Shown piece by piece: positions 33,701 to 40,154 of a DNA stretch of 40,892 nucleotides. The stretch lies in contig CALCYA010000142.1 in assembly GCA_937906165.1 (NCBI GenBank), positions 1 through 40,892 on the forward strand, given 5' to 3'. Origin of the DNA: an uncultured Bacteroidales bacterium (GTDB lineage: Bacteria > Bacteroidota > Bacteroidia > Bacteroidales > Bacteroidaceae). Below the pieces are notes generated by a model. That model did not search any database and was not told where the DNA came from. It saw only the letters and a list, made by a program, of their open reading frames with translations. Within the stretch, counting starts at the first letter, position 1, and every line of letters starts with the position of its first letter. Made by a program: the position numbers and the translations under genes.

Positions 33701-35404
33701 ACCTGAACTCATGAAACGGGTGTCGGCAACAGCATTCTTCAGTGACATGAGGTCACTCTCGGCAGTGAAAGGCTCTGTGCTGTAGTAGATGATGTGGTGG
33801 TTCACGATGTTGTCGCTTGATGCAGGGATAACCCACTGGAGTGTGATGTTGTCCTGTGCAGGCAAAACGCTGAACTCCTTTACAGCCTCAGGGCTTGTGC
33901 CGTCGCCGAACTCAAGAGCCTTCGCAGCGTCAATGAAACCGGCACCATGAAGACCCTCGCTCCCCTTGTTGTATGCATAGATATCATTCACCGAAGTGAG
34001 AATCTGCTGACGCAGTGTCTCGTTGAGCATGTCGGCCTTGCCGTGCTTTGCGAGTACAAGTGCTGCAACACCGGTAACGTGCGGCGATGCCATTGAAGTT
34101 CCCTCGTTGTAACCATACTCGTTGTTGGGCAATGTACTCAACACGCCACCCTGCTCGCCGAAGGTCATGTCACCGCCGGGGGCAACAATGTCTACCCACT
34201 CGCCGTAGTTCGAGTATGATGCAACAGTGTAGTCGCTGGTCATGGAACCTACAGCAACGACCTTGTCATAGCATCCTGGGTAGTAGTTGCCTGTAGAGCC
34301 GAGGTTACCTGTAGAGAAGAACATGATACCGCCTGTCATCTTGCTGCTGCGTGCGCTTGCAACAAAATAATCGATAGCGTCGAGCACGTCCTGCTCCTTG
34401 TAGTCGGGAGTGTTCCATCCCCAAGAGCACTGGGCGATAGATGCGCCCATGTTCGCTGCGTAGATGATAGCTGCCGCGAAGTCGCCGTCGGCAGAGCCTG
34501 AGCGGCCGTCGAATGTCTGGCATGAAATCATCTTGACGCCGCTGCCTGGAGTTCCGTCACCGCCGGCAACACCGCATACACCCTTGCCGTTGTTGTTCAC
34601 TGCGGCTACAGTACCGGCAACGTGTGTGCCGTGAGGGTGCGGGTACACTTCGGATGTGTTTGTACAGAAGTTCCAGCCGTAAACATCGTCGATGTAACCG
34701 TTGCCGTCGTCGTCAACGCCTGCAGCGCCGTTCTGCTCAGCCTCGTTTATGAACATGTTTGCGGCAAGGTCCTCGTGCTTGTAGTCTACACCACCGTCAA
34801 TGATGGCAACAAGTACTTCGCTTGAACCGGTAGTGGTCTTCCATGCATTGAAGAGGTTGATGTCGGCACCGGCTTTTGTTCCCGAGATAGAACCGTTGTT
34901 GTTGTAGTGCCACTGCTGTGCAAGACGTGGGTCGTTGAAAGGCATATCGGCTGTCCTGTCAGCCTCGCTGCTCTTTGCCACGATGAAGTTGCCGTTGCCT
35001 TCCTGTAGAGACATAGGCATCTTGCAGTTTGCAGTCTGGACACCGGCTGCTCTCTTGAATGTGGCAGCGGCTTCCATGGGGTTGATGCTCTCGTCGAATG
35101 ACACTTCGTACCATCTGTCGAGGCCGAATTTTGCCATCTCCGCTTCGTGTTCCGGAGCGTAAGGGAACGCTCTTTTGATGCTTCTTGCTCCAACTCTCTG
35201 CGCAGCGACGTCAAGCGGTGTTATGCCTGTCTCAAGAACGCCGTTCGCCTGAATACGTGGAGCGTTACCAAGCTGCAGCGCAACCTGTGGCTGCACCTTG
35301 ATGCGGATAACACCCTTCAGTGGAGTCGTTTCAGAAGCATACGAAGCAATGCTGCCGAGCATAAGGATTGCCAGCAGCACGATTTGCTTTGTAAGATTTC
35401 TCAT
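27710..35404 (-). CDS. Giant secreted subtilisin-like (S8) protease with T9SS type A sorting tail
   Basis: A 2564-residue multidomain protein, probably exported by Sec then the type IX system and anchored at or released from the surface. Signal peptide 1-23 (MRNLTKQIVLLAILMLGSIA). A prodomain-like region to ~165. Subtilisin domain ~190-500 with an intact triad: Asp203 (VAIIDGGVD), His258 (PHGTHVAGT), Ser437 (NEGTSMASPH), and oxyanion Asn367 (FFSTGNLGS). An Fn3 domain ~505-610 (FSVLPAQDNITLQWVIPASS). Then ~1600 residues of ASH/choice-of-anchor-D-like Ig units (e.g. KEFKITNTGNYPLEFVFP, KPLTISNNGNEPLVYAITPN), two copies of an IPLGFNFPFYGKTYDK-type module, and two copies of a jelly-roll-like APGESFWVVAHFPV module. 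Cadherin-like domains at ~2270-2480 (VSDPEGDNLTITLDDESG; FSDPDGDELTYEVSISDES). The last 77 residues (2488-2564) end LANGVYILKV...HRFVKE, a T9SS type A signal. Substrate unknown. Confidence 0.93.
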   Translation of the reverse strand: MRNLTKQIVLLAILMLGSIASYASETTPLKGVIRIKVQPQVALQLGNAPRIQANGVLETGITPLDVAAQRVGARSIKRAFPYAPEHEAEMAKFGLDRWYEVSFDESINPMEAAATFKRAAGVQTANCKMPMSLQEGNGNFIVAKSSEADRTADMPFNDPRLAQQWHYNNNGSISGTKAGADINLFNAWKTTTGSSEVLVAIIDGGVDYKHEDLAANMFINEAEQNGAAGVDDDGNGYIDDVYGWNFCTNTSEVYPHPHGTHVAGTVAAVNNNGKGVCGVAGGDGTPGSGVKMISCQTFDGRSGSADGDFAAAIIYAANMGASIAQCSWGWNTPDYKEQDVLDAIDYFVASARSSKMTGGIMFFSTGNLGSTGNYYPGCYDKVVAVGSMTSDYTVASYSNYGEWVDIVAPGGDMTFGEQGGVLSTLPNNEYGYNEGTSMASPHVTGVAALVLAKHGKADMLNETLRQQILTSVNDIYAYNKGSEGLHGAGFIDAAKALEFGDGTSPEAVKEFSVLPAQDNITLQWVIPASSDNIVNHHIIYYSTEPFTAESDLMSLKNAVADTRFMSSGDTYTFELKGLASLTTYYIAIKAVNRWGDASELSPVVSATTNAGPKMTTNTTSISLSVTPDAPVASKVITIKNEDEGLLKWNGFARTTQSSISTYSKNPQPGIVKAYSGKLSAKPYEANEKFSTADFKTTDYPDEFKYFTSYYASIGDTDTNLTNSQAQWFYVDPAQYPEGFNLTGVKIETVYGSDPTLQIYKGNNIANATLIASWEPYFYNNGIMRLEEQHFFAPGESFWVVAHFPVQERLYPLGLATGTDAAYSNYCFMSNDMGQTWTRLKDALAGSPYESMEAPVWAITAVSQNPDWSQLLVMTPAEGAVKYNETADITIANDGQPLCNGTYKFNVRFNTNESEGNSIAIPVTLKVSGQKPQMANAKVVNFGDLLVGQEKTLTVEVVNEGYGPFGYYGSLSGNNIVCSSEHFQAPTYINGGFPARAAQTFEVSYTPKSAGSHTATITFINNDKSEFKITLRGVATEPAHISIEPETIEVGELNVDEATALTKEFKITNTGNYPLEFVFPKYSDETLEEQTKGAHKFGYSALSNLNGATGVEYSAPAALLGGTEISSVFSDDNHWSKQIPLGFNFPFYGKTYDKIYITSFGLVTFAKSVYSLRSPVTPSMEAAYGIGAISAYGFQLQFAPDSKVTYAKQDGKFVIEYKDVMGLVYDQEYTPISFRIILSPNGDIEMYYDNYPREMLFQEGSTLYCGILDPEAADELSLTSADVADYWGNSDDPAGDMFYSFATGTAVKYVAPKTSFITGITPAYGLVNPGEEATITASIATNDELIAGDTFNKVVVLSNDPDNSTAYITFNAKVTGESLQPVAVLENSAIEFGKVFRTSVAQMPLTVKNNGKDTLVVNSVAVAEGKFIVESKEAKIPAGLSLDYIITLPTENESAVSDVVTVSTSAGELTATLNGEVIGVPTADLSFTEITETVESGTELIKPLTISNNGNEPLVYAITPNSLVSFTEEINENSKTSYTYTSKVDNSNVTFEWIDIETTGLGEQNNFSYYYNNDFVAVELPFEFPYYGKKYSKMYIYNTGFVSFTERDDQKMWPEPPAEFPAGTVYTNIIAPYWGLHTMDNSKTAGTYHYVTENEAIVSFMEYGNTMNIGVCYQLILRKDGTFKFQYKSYGDYAIIYGAFGLAGISNEDGSQGFKIPERYIAFGNAVEFSPVVEQTIAPNASQTIDINVLTDKMAGEYNGALQISTNVPAKENIELPINLTITGTAEPSFPDTVYVENIMTMSDSKYHGPITAMGAFYEALFKVENKGTAPFTINNIEVLGGFEVYDSWYDEYYTMPAQLWYYGPELDWMTGEPTGNYAWGQYYGGPVTVGKDGIEFSVPIMMGTIENTPGTYDVPVRFYYGDENTVKEVLVRFVVTNAPYMVIDKEEIRVENVDDLYTGTETFIISNYGQHKLTYELSLDLSGIGESLPENGGGNGGIAPAATELATVRIPMSTMELSDDLYNTPQEFEHRNALFHANKQDNKTAFTYGSGNKYSAYKAATHYVAPEEGFNISHVYFATTLTSQDYTTIENADFTIEIINGDNIETGTVLGKGNVHIGSMEGAEFVIAELERPVFIAPGKEFYVCITYPVGVDFPAYITYKEEAVVSNRYLGYVDGYGWFDVASLFKDQYGSLGYIMSCLETKEGTPWAILKNEVTAGEIAPGESVEVTVELNAETAPLEKENKAVVVIKSTDVYNPILNFPVYLSKNGTPVINTPAEDIYAKEAETASVFFTVSDPEGDNLTITLDDESGMVSIKSATADTEEATVTVNGNTITTEGTTAFISVELEIAPGYETEGSYSFTITAEDNNNHSSYSVVYFFVEHTNRAPIAVEIEDIEILAGGTSEIIALGTLFSDPDGDELTYEVSISDESIVTKFVSGDNVLFVGNSVGEATVTVTATDASGAQSSTSFIVNVVLGVGIGSVNANSLITVEENNTTLDVTCAFSAENTVFAVYDYSGKLAFIVSESVSEGETKSLDINNLANGVYILKVATENNTFVHRFVKE

Positions 35405-35660
35405 ACGTTTGATTAAAATGGTTAATAAATAGAAAATTGTTTATAATTTATGCAATAAAAAAGGCCTCTCTGTACGTTTCCGTGCAAAGAGTGTTGTATA
35501 GCTGTTTCTCTGTTCGTCAGTCTGGTCAGTTACTGCCGTCGCATATCACCCCGGTTCTGTGCCGGTGATGATAACAGCTTGTGTAATTGCCTGATATGCC
35601 ATTGGATAAAGCGTGTTGCCAAGCAACTACTAAGTCTTTTCTTCGGTTAGTTTTGGAGTG
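35405..35660 (-). other. ~250-nt untranslated leader of the protease gene
   Basis: Between the predicted transcription start (~35655) and the ATG at 35402-35404. Read on the minus strand it holds GTTGC-TTG-GCAAC, a larger hairpin around ATCACCGG / CCGGGGTGAT (about 35546-35570), then the terminator-like hairpin at 35466-35491. I could not match it to a known riboswitch class by eye; no TPP, cobalamin or c-di-GMP signature was seen. No ORF of note. Confidence 0.5.
35446..35491 (-). terminator. Terminator-like hairpin inside the protease leader (candidate attenuator)
   Basis: On the minus strand CTCTTTGCACG-GAAA-CGTACAGAGAG forms an 11-bp stem (one G-U, one C-A mismatch) with a GNRA-type tetraloop, followed by GCC and TTTTTTATT. 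It lies between the protease promoter (35661-35692) and the start codon at 35404, about 60 nt before the latter. A terminator in this place suggests attenuation, a riboswitch-like leader or a short leader RNA. Confidence 0.6.
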
Positions 35661-35692
35661 CAAAAGTATAATTTTGCAGCGTTTATGGCAAA
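35661..35692 (-). promoter_or_regulatory. Promoter of the giant protease gene
   Basis: On the minus strand TTTG (35689-35692), 20 bp, TACTTTTG (35661-35668): a consensus Bacteroidales promoter. It implies a leader of about 250 nt, far longer than that of most genes in the window. Confidence 0.75.
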
Positions 35693-35737
35693 TGATTTTG
35701 TAGAAATGTTTACAATTGTTAATAATTGTAACGCTGA

Positions 35738-35785
35738 AACGATGTACTATGAACGGGTTATGGGTGAAAGGTTATGGGTTAGGGG
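35738..35785 (+). repeat. Left border array of repeat block B
   Basis: AACGATGTACTATGAACGG followed by GTTATGGGTGAAAGG and TTATGGGTTAGGGGG: degenerate, G-rich, of the same type and orientation as 23863-23923. Confidence 0.65.
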
Positions 35786-35786
35786 G

Positions 35787-36540
35787 TGACCCCTCCGCCC
35801 TAAAGGGCACCTGATTGCGCCCCTGTTTTAGGGGCAGTGCGGAGCCACAGCACTGCGTTGCTTTCAGCGAGCTTTGTCTGCGCTCGTTGTGTGTGTAAGC
35901 GAGCTTCCACACACTCGCTGGCACAAACCTTGCGACGTCGGTACCTTTAGGTACCCAAAGGAGTCCCAAAGGGCCCTGTCGGTTTACCGACTGAGGGGTT
36001 ATGTCAGGAGAGGAATATAAAAACTATTGTCTCCCTGTATTAGGGAGATGAGCAACGGAGTTGCGGAGAGGGTCGATTAATTGTTGAAAGTAACCCCTCA
36101 GTCACTGCGTGACAGCTCCCCTAATATGCAGTGGAGCAATATATAAACTATTGTCTCCCTGTGTTAGGGAGACGAGCAACGAAGTTGCGGAGAGGGTCGA
36201 ATTAGCCGTTTGAATAGCTCGCATTATAGACCCTAAAGACCTTATAACTTTGGTGTCAAACACAAACAGCTGCTCCCCTTGTTTGTAATCAAGGGGAGCT
36301 CCGCGAAGCGGTGAGGGGCTAAATGTGTATCAGCTTTGCGAAGCAGTGCGGAGAGGGTTTATTAATTGTTAAGAAATAACCCTTCCGTCACTTTGTGACA
36401 GGGTCCTTCGGGACTCCTTTGGGGAGCTAAAGCTCCCGTCGTCGCAAACATTGCTCGCTCGCAATGTCCCCTAAAACAGGGGAGGAATATATAAAAGCTA
36501 TTGTCTCCCTGTATTAGGGAGACGAGCGAAGCGGAGAGGG
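35787..36540. repeat. Repeat block B: mosaic of paired-hairpin intergenic units
   Basis: Same family as block A. Units: plus ~35789-35835 (GCCC-TAAA-GGGC, then CCCCT-GTTTT-AGGGG) sharing its last hairpin with an inverted long unit ~35820-36000 (minus; hairpin GTCGG-TAAA-CCGAC; contains a ~73-nt extra segment at about 35857-35929); minus 36024-36074; plus 36092-36141 (GTCAC-TGC-GTGAC, then CTCCCCTAATA...GGAG); minus 36148-36198; minus 36272-36319; minus half unit ~36334-36358; plus 36378-36493 (long form); minus 36498-36540 (first stem shortened to GC-GAA-GC). Between 36546 and 36610 two more hairpins occur (TTAAGCCC-AAT-GGGCTTAA; AGAGC...GCTCT). No gene or transposase. Confidence 0.85.
36133..36423 (+). 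repeat. 290-bp direct repeat, copy 2 (partner at 23982-24271)
   Basis: Same order of subunits as copy 1, about 12.2 kb away, near 96% identical by eye. Differences include GGCGCC/GGTGTC in the middle and CCCCTCC/CCCTTCC at the start of the long plus unit. Confidence 0.9.
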
Positions 36541-36611
36541 CCTCGTTAAGCCCAATGGGCTTAAGCCTGCTCCCGCTCGTTGCAAGAGCTCAAGCAAGCT
36601 TGGCTCTTACT

Positions 36612-36657
36612 TTCTTACCCGCAGCCTTAATCGTTCATCGTTACACGTTAACCGTTC
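36612..36657 (-). repeat. Right border array of block B (inverted orientation)
   Basis: On the minus strand GAACGGTTAACGTGTAACG, ATGAACGATTAAGG, then CTGCGGGTAAG. The 19-mer GATTAAGGCTGCGGGTAAG (minus strand of 36614-36632) recurs exactly on the plus strand at 40838-40856. Confidence 0.75.
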
Positions 36658-36672
36658 TATCAAGATACTATA

Positions 36673-36709
36673 AAAATAAGGAGCAACCGTTTTTGCTGCT
36701 CCTTATTTT
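36673..36709 (-). terminator. Terminator after hisS
   Basis: AAAATAAGGAGCA / TGCTCCTTATTTT, a 13-bp perfect stem with an 11-nt loop, 15 bp past the hisS stop. The minus-strand descending arm ends in a U-run (CTTATTTTTA). It closes the fur-purA-yugP-hisS operon just before block B. Confidence 0.88.
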
Positions 36710-36724
36710 ATTGTCGGTTCTTGC

Positions 36725-38086
36725 TTATGAAAGCAATGCGATGAGTTCTTCTGTTGTCACGCTTTTCTGCTCTCCGCTTGCCATGTCCTTGAGTGCAATG
36801 GTGCCGTCGGTCATCTCCTGCTCGCCAATGATAGCAACGTAAGGGATGCTGTGGCTGTTGGCATAGCCCATCTGCTTCTTCATCTTGTCGCTGCTTGGGA
36901 ACAGCTCGGCCGAGATATTCTTCTTGCGCAACTCCGAGATTATCTGCAACGAGTGCATGGCCTCCTTGTCGCCGAAGTTCACGAACATAACCTGTGTGGT
37001 CTGGATAGAATCCTTGGGGTAGAGGTCGAGCTGGTTCATGACATCGTAGATGCGGTCGGCACCGAAAGAGATGCCTACGCCCGATACGCCGTTGAGACCG
37101 AACACGCCTGTGAGGTTGTCGTAGCGTCCGCCACCTGTGATGCTGCCTATTGCCACGTCAAGTGCCTTCACCTCCAGGATTGCGCCTGTGTAGTAGTTGA
37201 GGCCGCGTGCGAGGGTGAGGTCAAGATCGAGCGCGCTGTTGATCTTGAGGCTGTTGAATGCATCAAGGATGAAACGGATCTCCTCGACACCCTTCTCGCC
37301 TGTCTCGTTGCCCTTGAGTGTCCGGGCAATGATGTCGAGCTTCTCGTTGTTGTTGCCCTGTGCCTGAAGTATAGGCAGGAGCTTCTCTACAGCATCCTCG
37401 CTGATGCCCTTGCTCTTGAGCTCTGCGATGACACCGTCGAGACCGATCTTGTCAATCTTGTCGATTGCAACCGTTATGTCGATAATCTTGTCGGGCTCGC
37501 CGATGGTCTCTGCGATGCCTGCAAGTACCTTGCGGTTGTTGAGCTTTATTGCTACACGGATGCCCAACTTGCCGAATACGTGGTCGATGAGCTGGATGAG
37601 CTCAACCTCGTTGATGAGCGAGTTGTTGCCGATGATGTCCGCGTCGCACTGGTAGAACTCGCGGTAACGTCCCTTCTGTGGACGGTCGGCGCGCCATACG
37701 GGCTGTATCTGGTAGCGTTTGAAGGGGAACACAAGTTCCTCGCGGTGCATAACCACGTAACGTGCGAATGGTACGGTGAGGTCGTAGCGCAGCCCCTTCT
37801 CGCAGAACTTTGATGCCAGCTTTGCGGCGTTGCGGCTGAGCAGTTCCTCGTCGGTGAGGCCGCTGAAATAGTCGCCCGAGTTCTGTATCTTGAAAAGAAG
37901 CTTATCGCCCTCTTCGCCGTACTTTCCCATCAGCGTAGAGAGGTTCTCCATTGCCGGAGTCTCAATCTGCTGGAAACCGAAGATGCGGAATGCCTCGCGT
38001 ATTGTATCGAATATGTAGTTTCTCTTTGACATCTCAACTGGTGAGAAGTCTCTTGTTCCCTTTGGTATTGCCGGTTTTGCTGCCAT
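36725..38086 (-). CDS. hisS: Histidyl-tRNA synthetase
   Basis: A 453-residue class II aminoacyl-tRNA synthetase that charges tRNA-His. Motif 1 region PKGTRDFSPVEMSKRNYIFD at the N-terminus; motif 2 FKRYQIQPVWRADRPQKGRY then REFYQCDADIIG; the histidine-binding signature LARGLNYYTGAILEV; motif 3 GVSGVGISFGADRIYDVMNQ. The C-terminal anticodon-binding domain starts near TTQVMFVNFGDKEAMHSLQI and ends with the GEQEMTDGTIALKDMASGEQ stretch. The family usually has 420-460 residues, so it is full length. It is last in the operon, 27 bp after the metallopeptidase gene. Confidence 0.98.
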   Translation of the reverse strand: MAAKPAIPKGTRDFSPVEMSKRNYIFDTIREAFRIFGFQQIETPAMENLSTLMGKYGEEGDKLLFKIQNSGDYFSGLTDEELLSRNAAKLASKFCEKGLRYDLTVPFARYVVMHREELVFPFKRYQIQPVWRADRPQKGRYREFYQCDADIIGNNSLINEVELIQLIDHVFGKLGIRVAIKLNNRKVLAGIAETIGEPDKIIDITVAIDKIDKIGLDGVIAELKSKGISEDAVEKLLPILQAQGNNNEKLDIIARTLKGNETGEKGVEEIRFILDAFNSLKINSALDLDLTLARGLNYYTGAILEVKALDVAIGSITGGGRYDNLTGVFGLNGVSGVGISFGADRIYDVMNQLDLYPKDSIQTTQVMFVNFGDKEAMHSLQIISELRKKNISAELFPSSDKMKKQMGYANSHSIPYVAIIGEQEMTDGTIALKDMASGEQKSVTTEELIALLS

Positions 38087-38113
38087 TGTTTTAGAAATTT
38101 AAACAGCTTCTTA

Positions 38114-38836
38114 TTAGTCGCGTCGGTTCATATAAATCATTATGTAATGGAATAGTGTAGCGAGCGATGACAATGCCGCTATCACGTATGTGTATGCTGC
38201 CGAGCGCAATGCGCTTGTAGCATACTTGTGGTTGCTTGCGTTGGTGATGCCGGCGCCCTGCAACCACGCGAGGGCTCTGCGGCTTGCATCAATCTCCACA
38301 GGGAGAGTGATTAGGCTGAAGATGGTTGTTGTGGCAAACAGCACTATGCCGGCCAATAGCAACTGGGGGAATGTCTCAACCATTATTACTCCAATTAGCA
38401 GCACCCACATCATTATGTTCGATGCGAATGATACCACGGGTACCAATGCCGAGCGCATCTTCAGTGGGGCGTATGCCTTGGCGTGCTGTATCGCGTGTCC
38501 GCACTCGTGTGCAGCCACTGCTGCAGCTGCAACGCTTGCCACGTTGTATACACCCTGGCTCAGGTTTACGGTCTTGTTCGCAGGGTTGAAGTGGTCGGTA
38601 AGCATTCCCGGCGTACTGGTCACCTGTACATCATATATGCCGTTGTCGTGTAGCATCTTTATCGCGACGTCCCTGCCTGTCATGGCAATGGGTACCTTGG
38701 AGTATTTCGCGAACTTGCTCTGCAGGTTTGCCTGTATGATGTAGCTCAACAGGGAGATACCTGCAAATATCACAATGTAGGTGATGTTGTATGTCGGTGC
38801 ATACGCCTGTGCCAATAATATCAATGAATATATCAT
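38114..38836 (-). CDS. YugP-type zinc-dependent membrane metallopeptidase
   Basis: A 240-residue integral membrane protein of the DUF2268/YugP-like neutral zinc metallopeptidase family. A first hydrophobic helix covers ~17-37; the catalytic HExxH is His110-Glu111-Cys112-Gly113-His114 in VAAHECGHAIQHAKAYAPLK. Two long membrane segments follow (~128-180: VVSFASNIMMWVLLIGVIMV, LLLAGIVLFATTTIFSLITL), then LPVEIDASRRAL with the acidic third-ligand candidate, and a last helix AYTYVIAALSSLATLFHYIM. The conserved TSTPGMLTDHFNPANKTVNL segment precedes the active site. The physiological substrate is unknown. It lies 43 bp after purA and 27 bp before hisS. Confidence 0.9.
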   Translation of the reverse strand: MIYSLILLAQAYAPTYNITYIVIFAGISLLSYIIQANLQSKFAKYSKVPIAMTGRDVAIKMLHDNGIYDVQVTSTPGMLTDHFNPANKTVNLSQGVYNVASVAAAAVAAHECGHAIQHAKAYAPLKMRSALVPVVSFASNIMMWVLLIGVIMVETFPQLLLAGIVLFATTTIFSLITLPVEIDASRRALAWLQGAGITNASNHKYATSALRSAAYTYVIAALSSLATLFHYIMIYMNRRD

Positions 38837-38879
38837 AGATTGCTTTTTGGTTTATAATACACCCTCTATCCGAATGTCA

Positions 38880-40154
38880 TCAGATAGAGCGTGTGATTGT
38901 CTGGTCGCGGTCGGGGCCGATAGAGAGATACTTCACGGGCACTCCAAGCTCCTTCTCCAGGAACTTGATGTACTCCTTGAATGCCTCGGGCAACTCCTCC
39001 TCGCTGCGCAGTTTGGTGAGGTCGGTCTGCCAACCCTTGAGCTCGGTGTATACAGGCTCCACGCCTTCAATGTCATATGGCATGTATGAGAGTGTCTCAC
39101 CGTTCTTCTTGTATGCGACACAAGCCTTGATTGTGGGGAATGTGTCGAGCACGTCGCTCTTCATGAGGATGAGGTGTGTTACACCGTTTATCATGATTGT
39201 GTATTTGAGAGCTACAAGGTCAATCCATCCGCAACGGCGCTCACGGCCTGTCACTGCACCGTACTCATGTCCGCGGTCGCGCATCAGGGCGCCGTCGGCG
39301 TCGAAGAGCTCTGTCGGGAACGGGCCTGAACCCACGCGTGTGCAGTATGCCTTTGTGATACCGTAGACGTTGCCTATTCTGTTTGGAGCCACGCCCAAAC
39401 CGGTGCATGCGCCTGCGCATACGGTGTTCGATGATGTAACGAATGGATAACTACCGAAGTCTATGTCGAGGAGGCTTCCCTGTGCGCCCTCGCAGAGTAC
39501 TGACTTGCCCTCGTTCATGAGGTCGTTGATGAACTGCTCGCTGTCGATGAGGCGGAACTTCTTGAGGTATTCGATAGCCTCGAGCCACTGCTGCTCAATC
39601 TCTGTTATGTCGTAGCTGTAGTTCATCTCGTGGAGAATCTGCTCGTGGCGTGCCTTCGCTGCTGCATACTTCTGTTCGAAGTCCTCGAGGATGTCACCCA
39701 CGCGCAAACCGTTGCGGCTGATCTTGTCGGTGTATGTAGGGCCGATACCCTTACCTGTTGTACCCACCTTCGCATCGCCCTTTGCTGCCTCGTAAGCAGC
39801 GTCAAGCACACGGTGTGTAGGCAGGATAAGGTGCGCCTTCTTCGAGATGAAAAGGTTCTTTGTGAGGTCGTAACCGGCCTCAATGAGGTTTTCTGCCTCG
39901 CCCTTGAAGAGTGCAGGGTCAAGAACCACACCGTTACCGATGATGTTTGTCTTGCCGCCCTGGAAGATGCCCGAAGGGATAGAGCGGAGCACAAATTTCT
40001 TGCCTTCGAACTCAAGAGTATGTCCGGCGTTCGGGCCACCCTGGAAACGTGCAACAACATCGTAGTTGGGTGTCAATACGTCAACTACCTTACCTTTACC
40101 CTCGTCGCCCCACTGCAGGCCTAAAAGTACATCAATGTTCTGTTTCATTTTCAT
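38880..40154 (-). CDS. purA: Adenylosuccinate synthetase
   Basis: A 424-residue enzyme that condenses IMP and aspartate with GTP to adenylosuccinate, the first step from IMP to AMP. The GTP loop GLQWGDEGKGKVVD lies at the N-terminus; GPNAGHTLEFEGKKFVL, GTTGKGIGPTYTDKISRNGL, LCEGAQGSLLDIDFGSYPFV, TSSNTVCAGACTGLGVAPNR and GRERRCGWIDLVALKYTIMI are classic PurA motifs. Two ATGs are possible (40152-40154 and 40146-40148); the first overlaps the regulator's TGA as ATGA, which favours it by coupling. It is the second gene of the operon. Confidence 0.97.
   Translation of the reverse strand: MKMKQNIDVLLGLQWGDEGKGKVVDVLTPNYDVVARFQGGPNAGHTLEFEGKKFVLRSIPSGIFQGGKTNIIGNGVVLDPALFKGEAENLIEAGYDLTKNLFISKKAHLILPTHRVLDAAYEAAKGDAKVGTTGKGIGPTYTDKISRNGLRVGDILEDFEQKYAAAKARHEQILHEMNYSYDITEIEQQWLEAIEYLKKFRLIDSEQFINDLMNEGKSVLCEGAQGSLLDIDFGSYPFVTSSNTVCAGACTGLGVAPNRIGNVYGITKAYCTRVGSGPFPTELFDADGALMRDRGHEYGAVTGRERRCGWIDLVALKYTIMINGVTHLILMKSDVLDTFPTIKACVAYKKNGETLSYMPYDIEGVEPVYTELKGWQTDLTKLRSEEELPEAFKEYIKFLEKELGVPVKYLSIGPDRDQTITRSI

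Noticed and set aside
35405..35660. Known riboswitch (TPP, cobalamin, c-di-GMP) in the protease leader
   Set aside because: None of the conserved core boxes of these classes could be seen; left as an unknown structured leader.
35772..35969. 65-codon minus-strand frame in repeat block B
   Set aside because: It is written entirely by the hairpin repeats; the sister copy in block A does not keep the frame.
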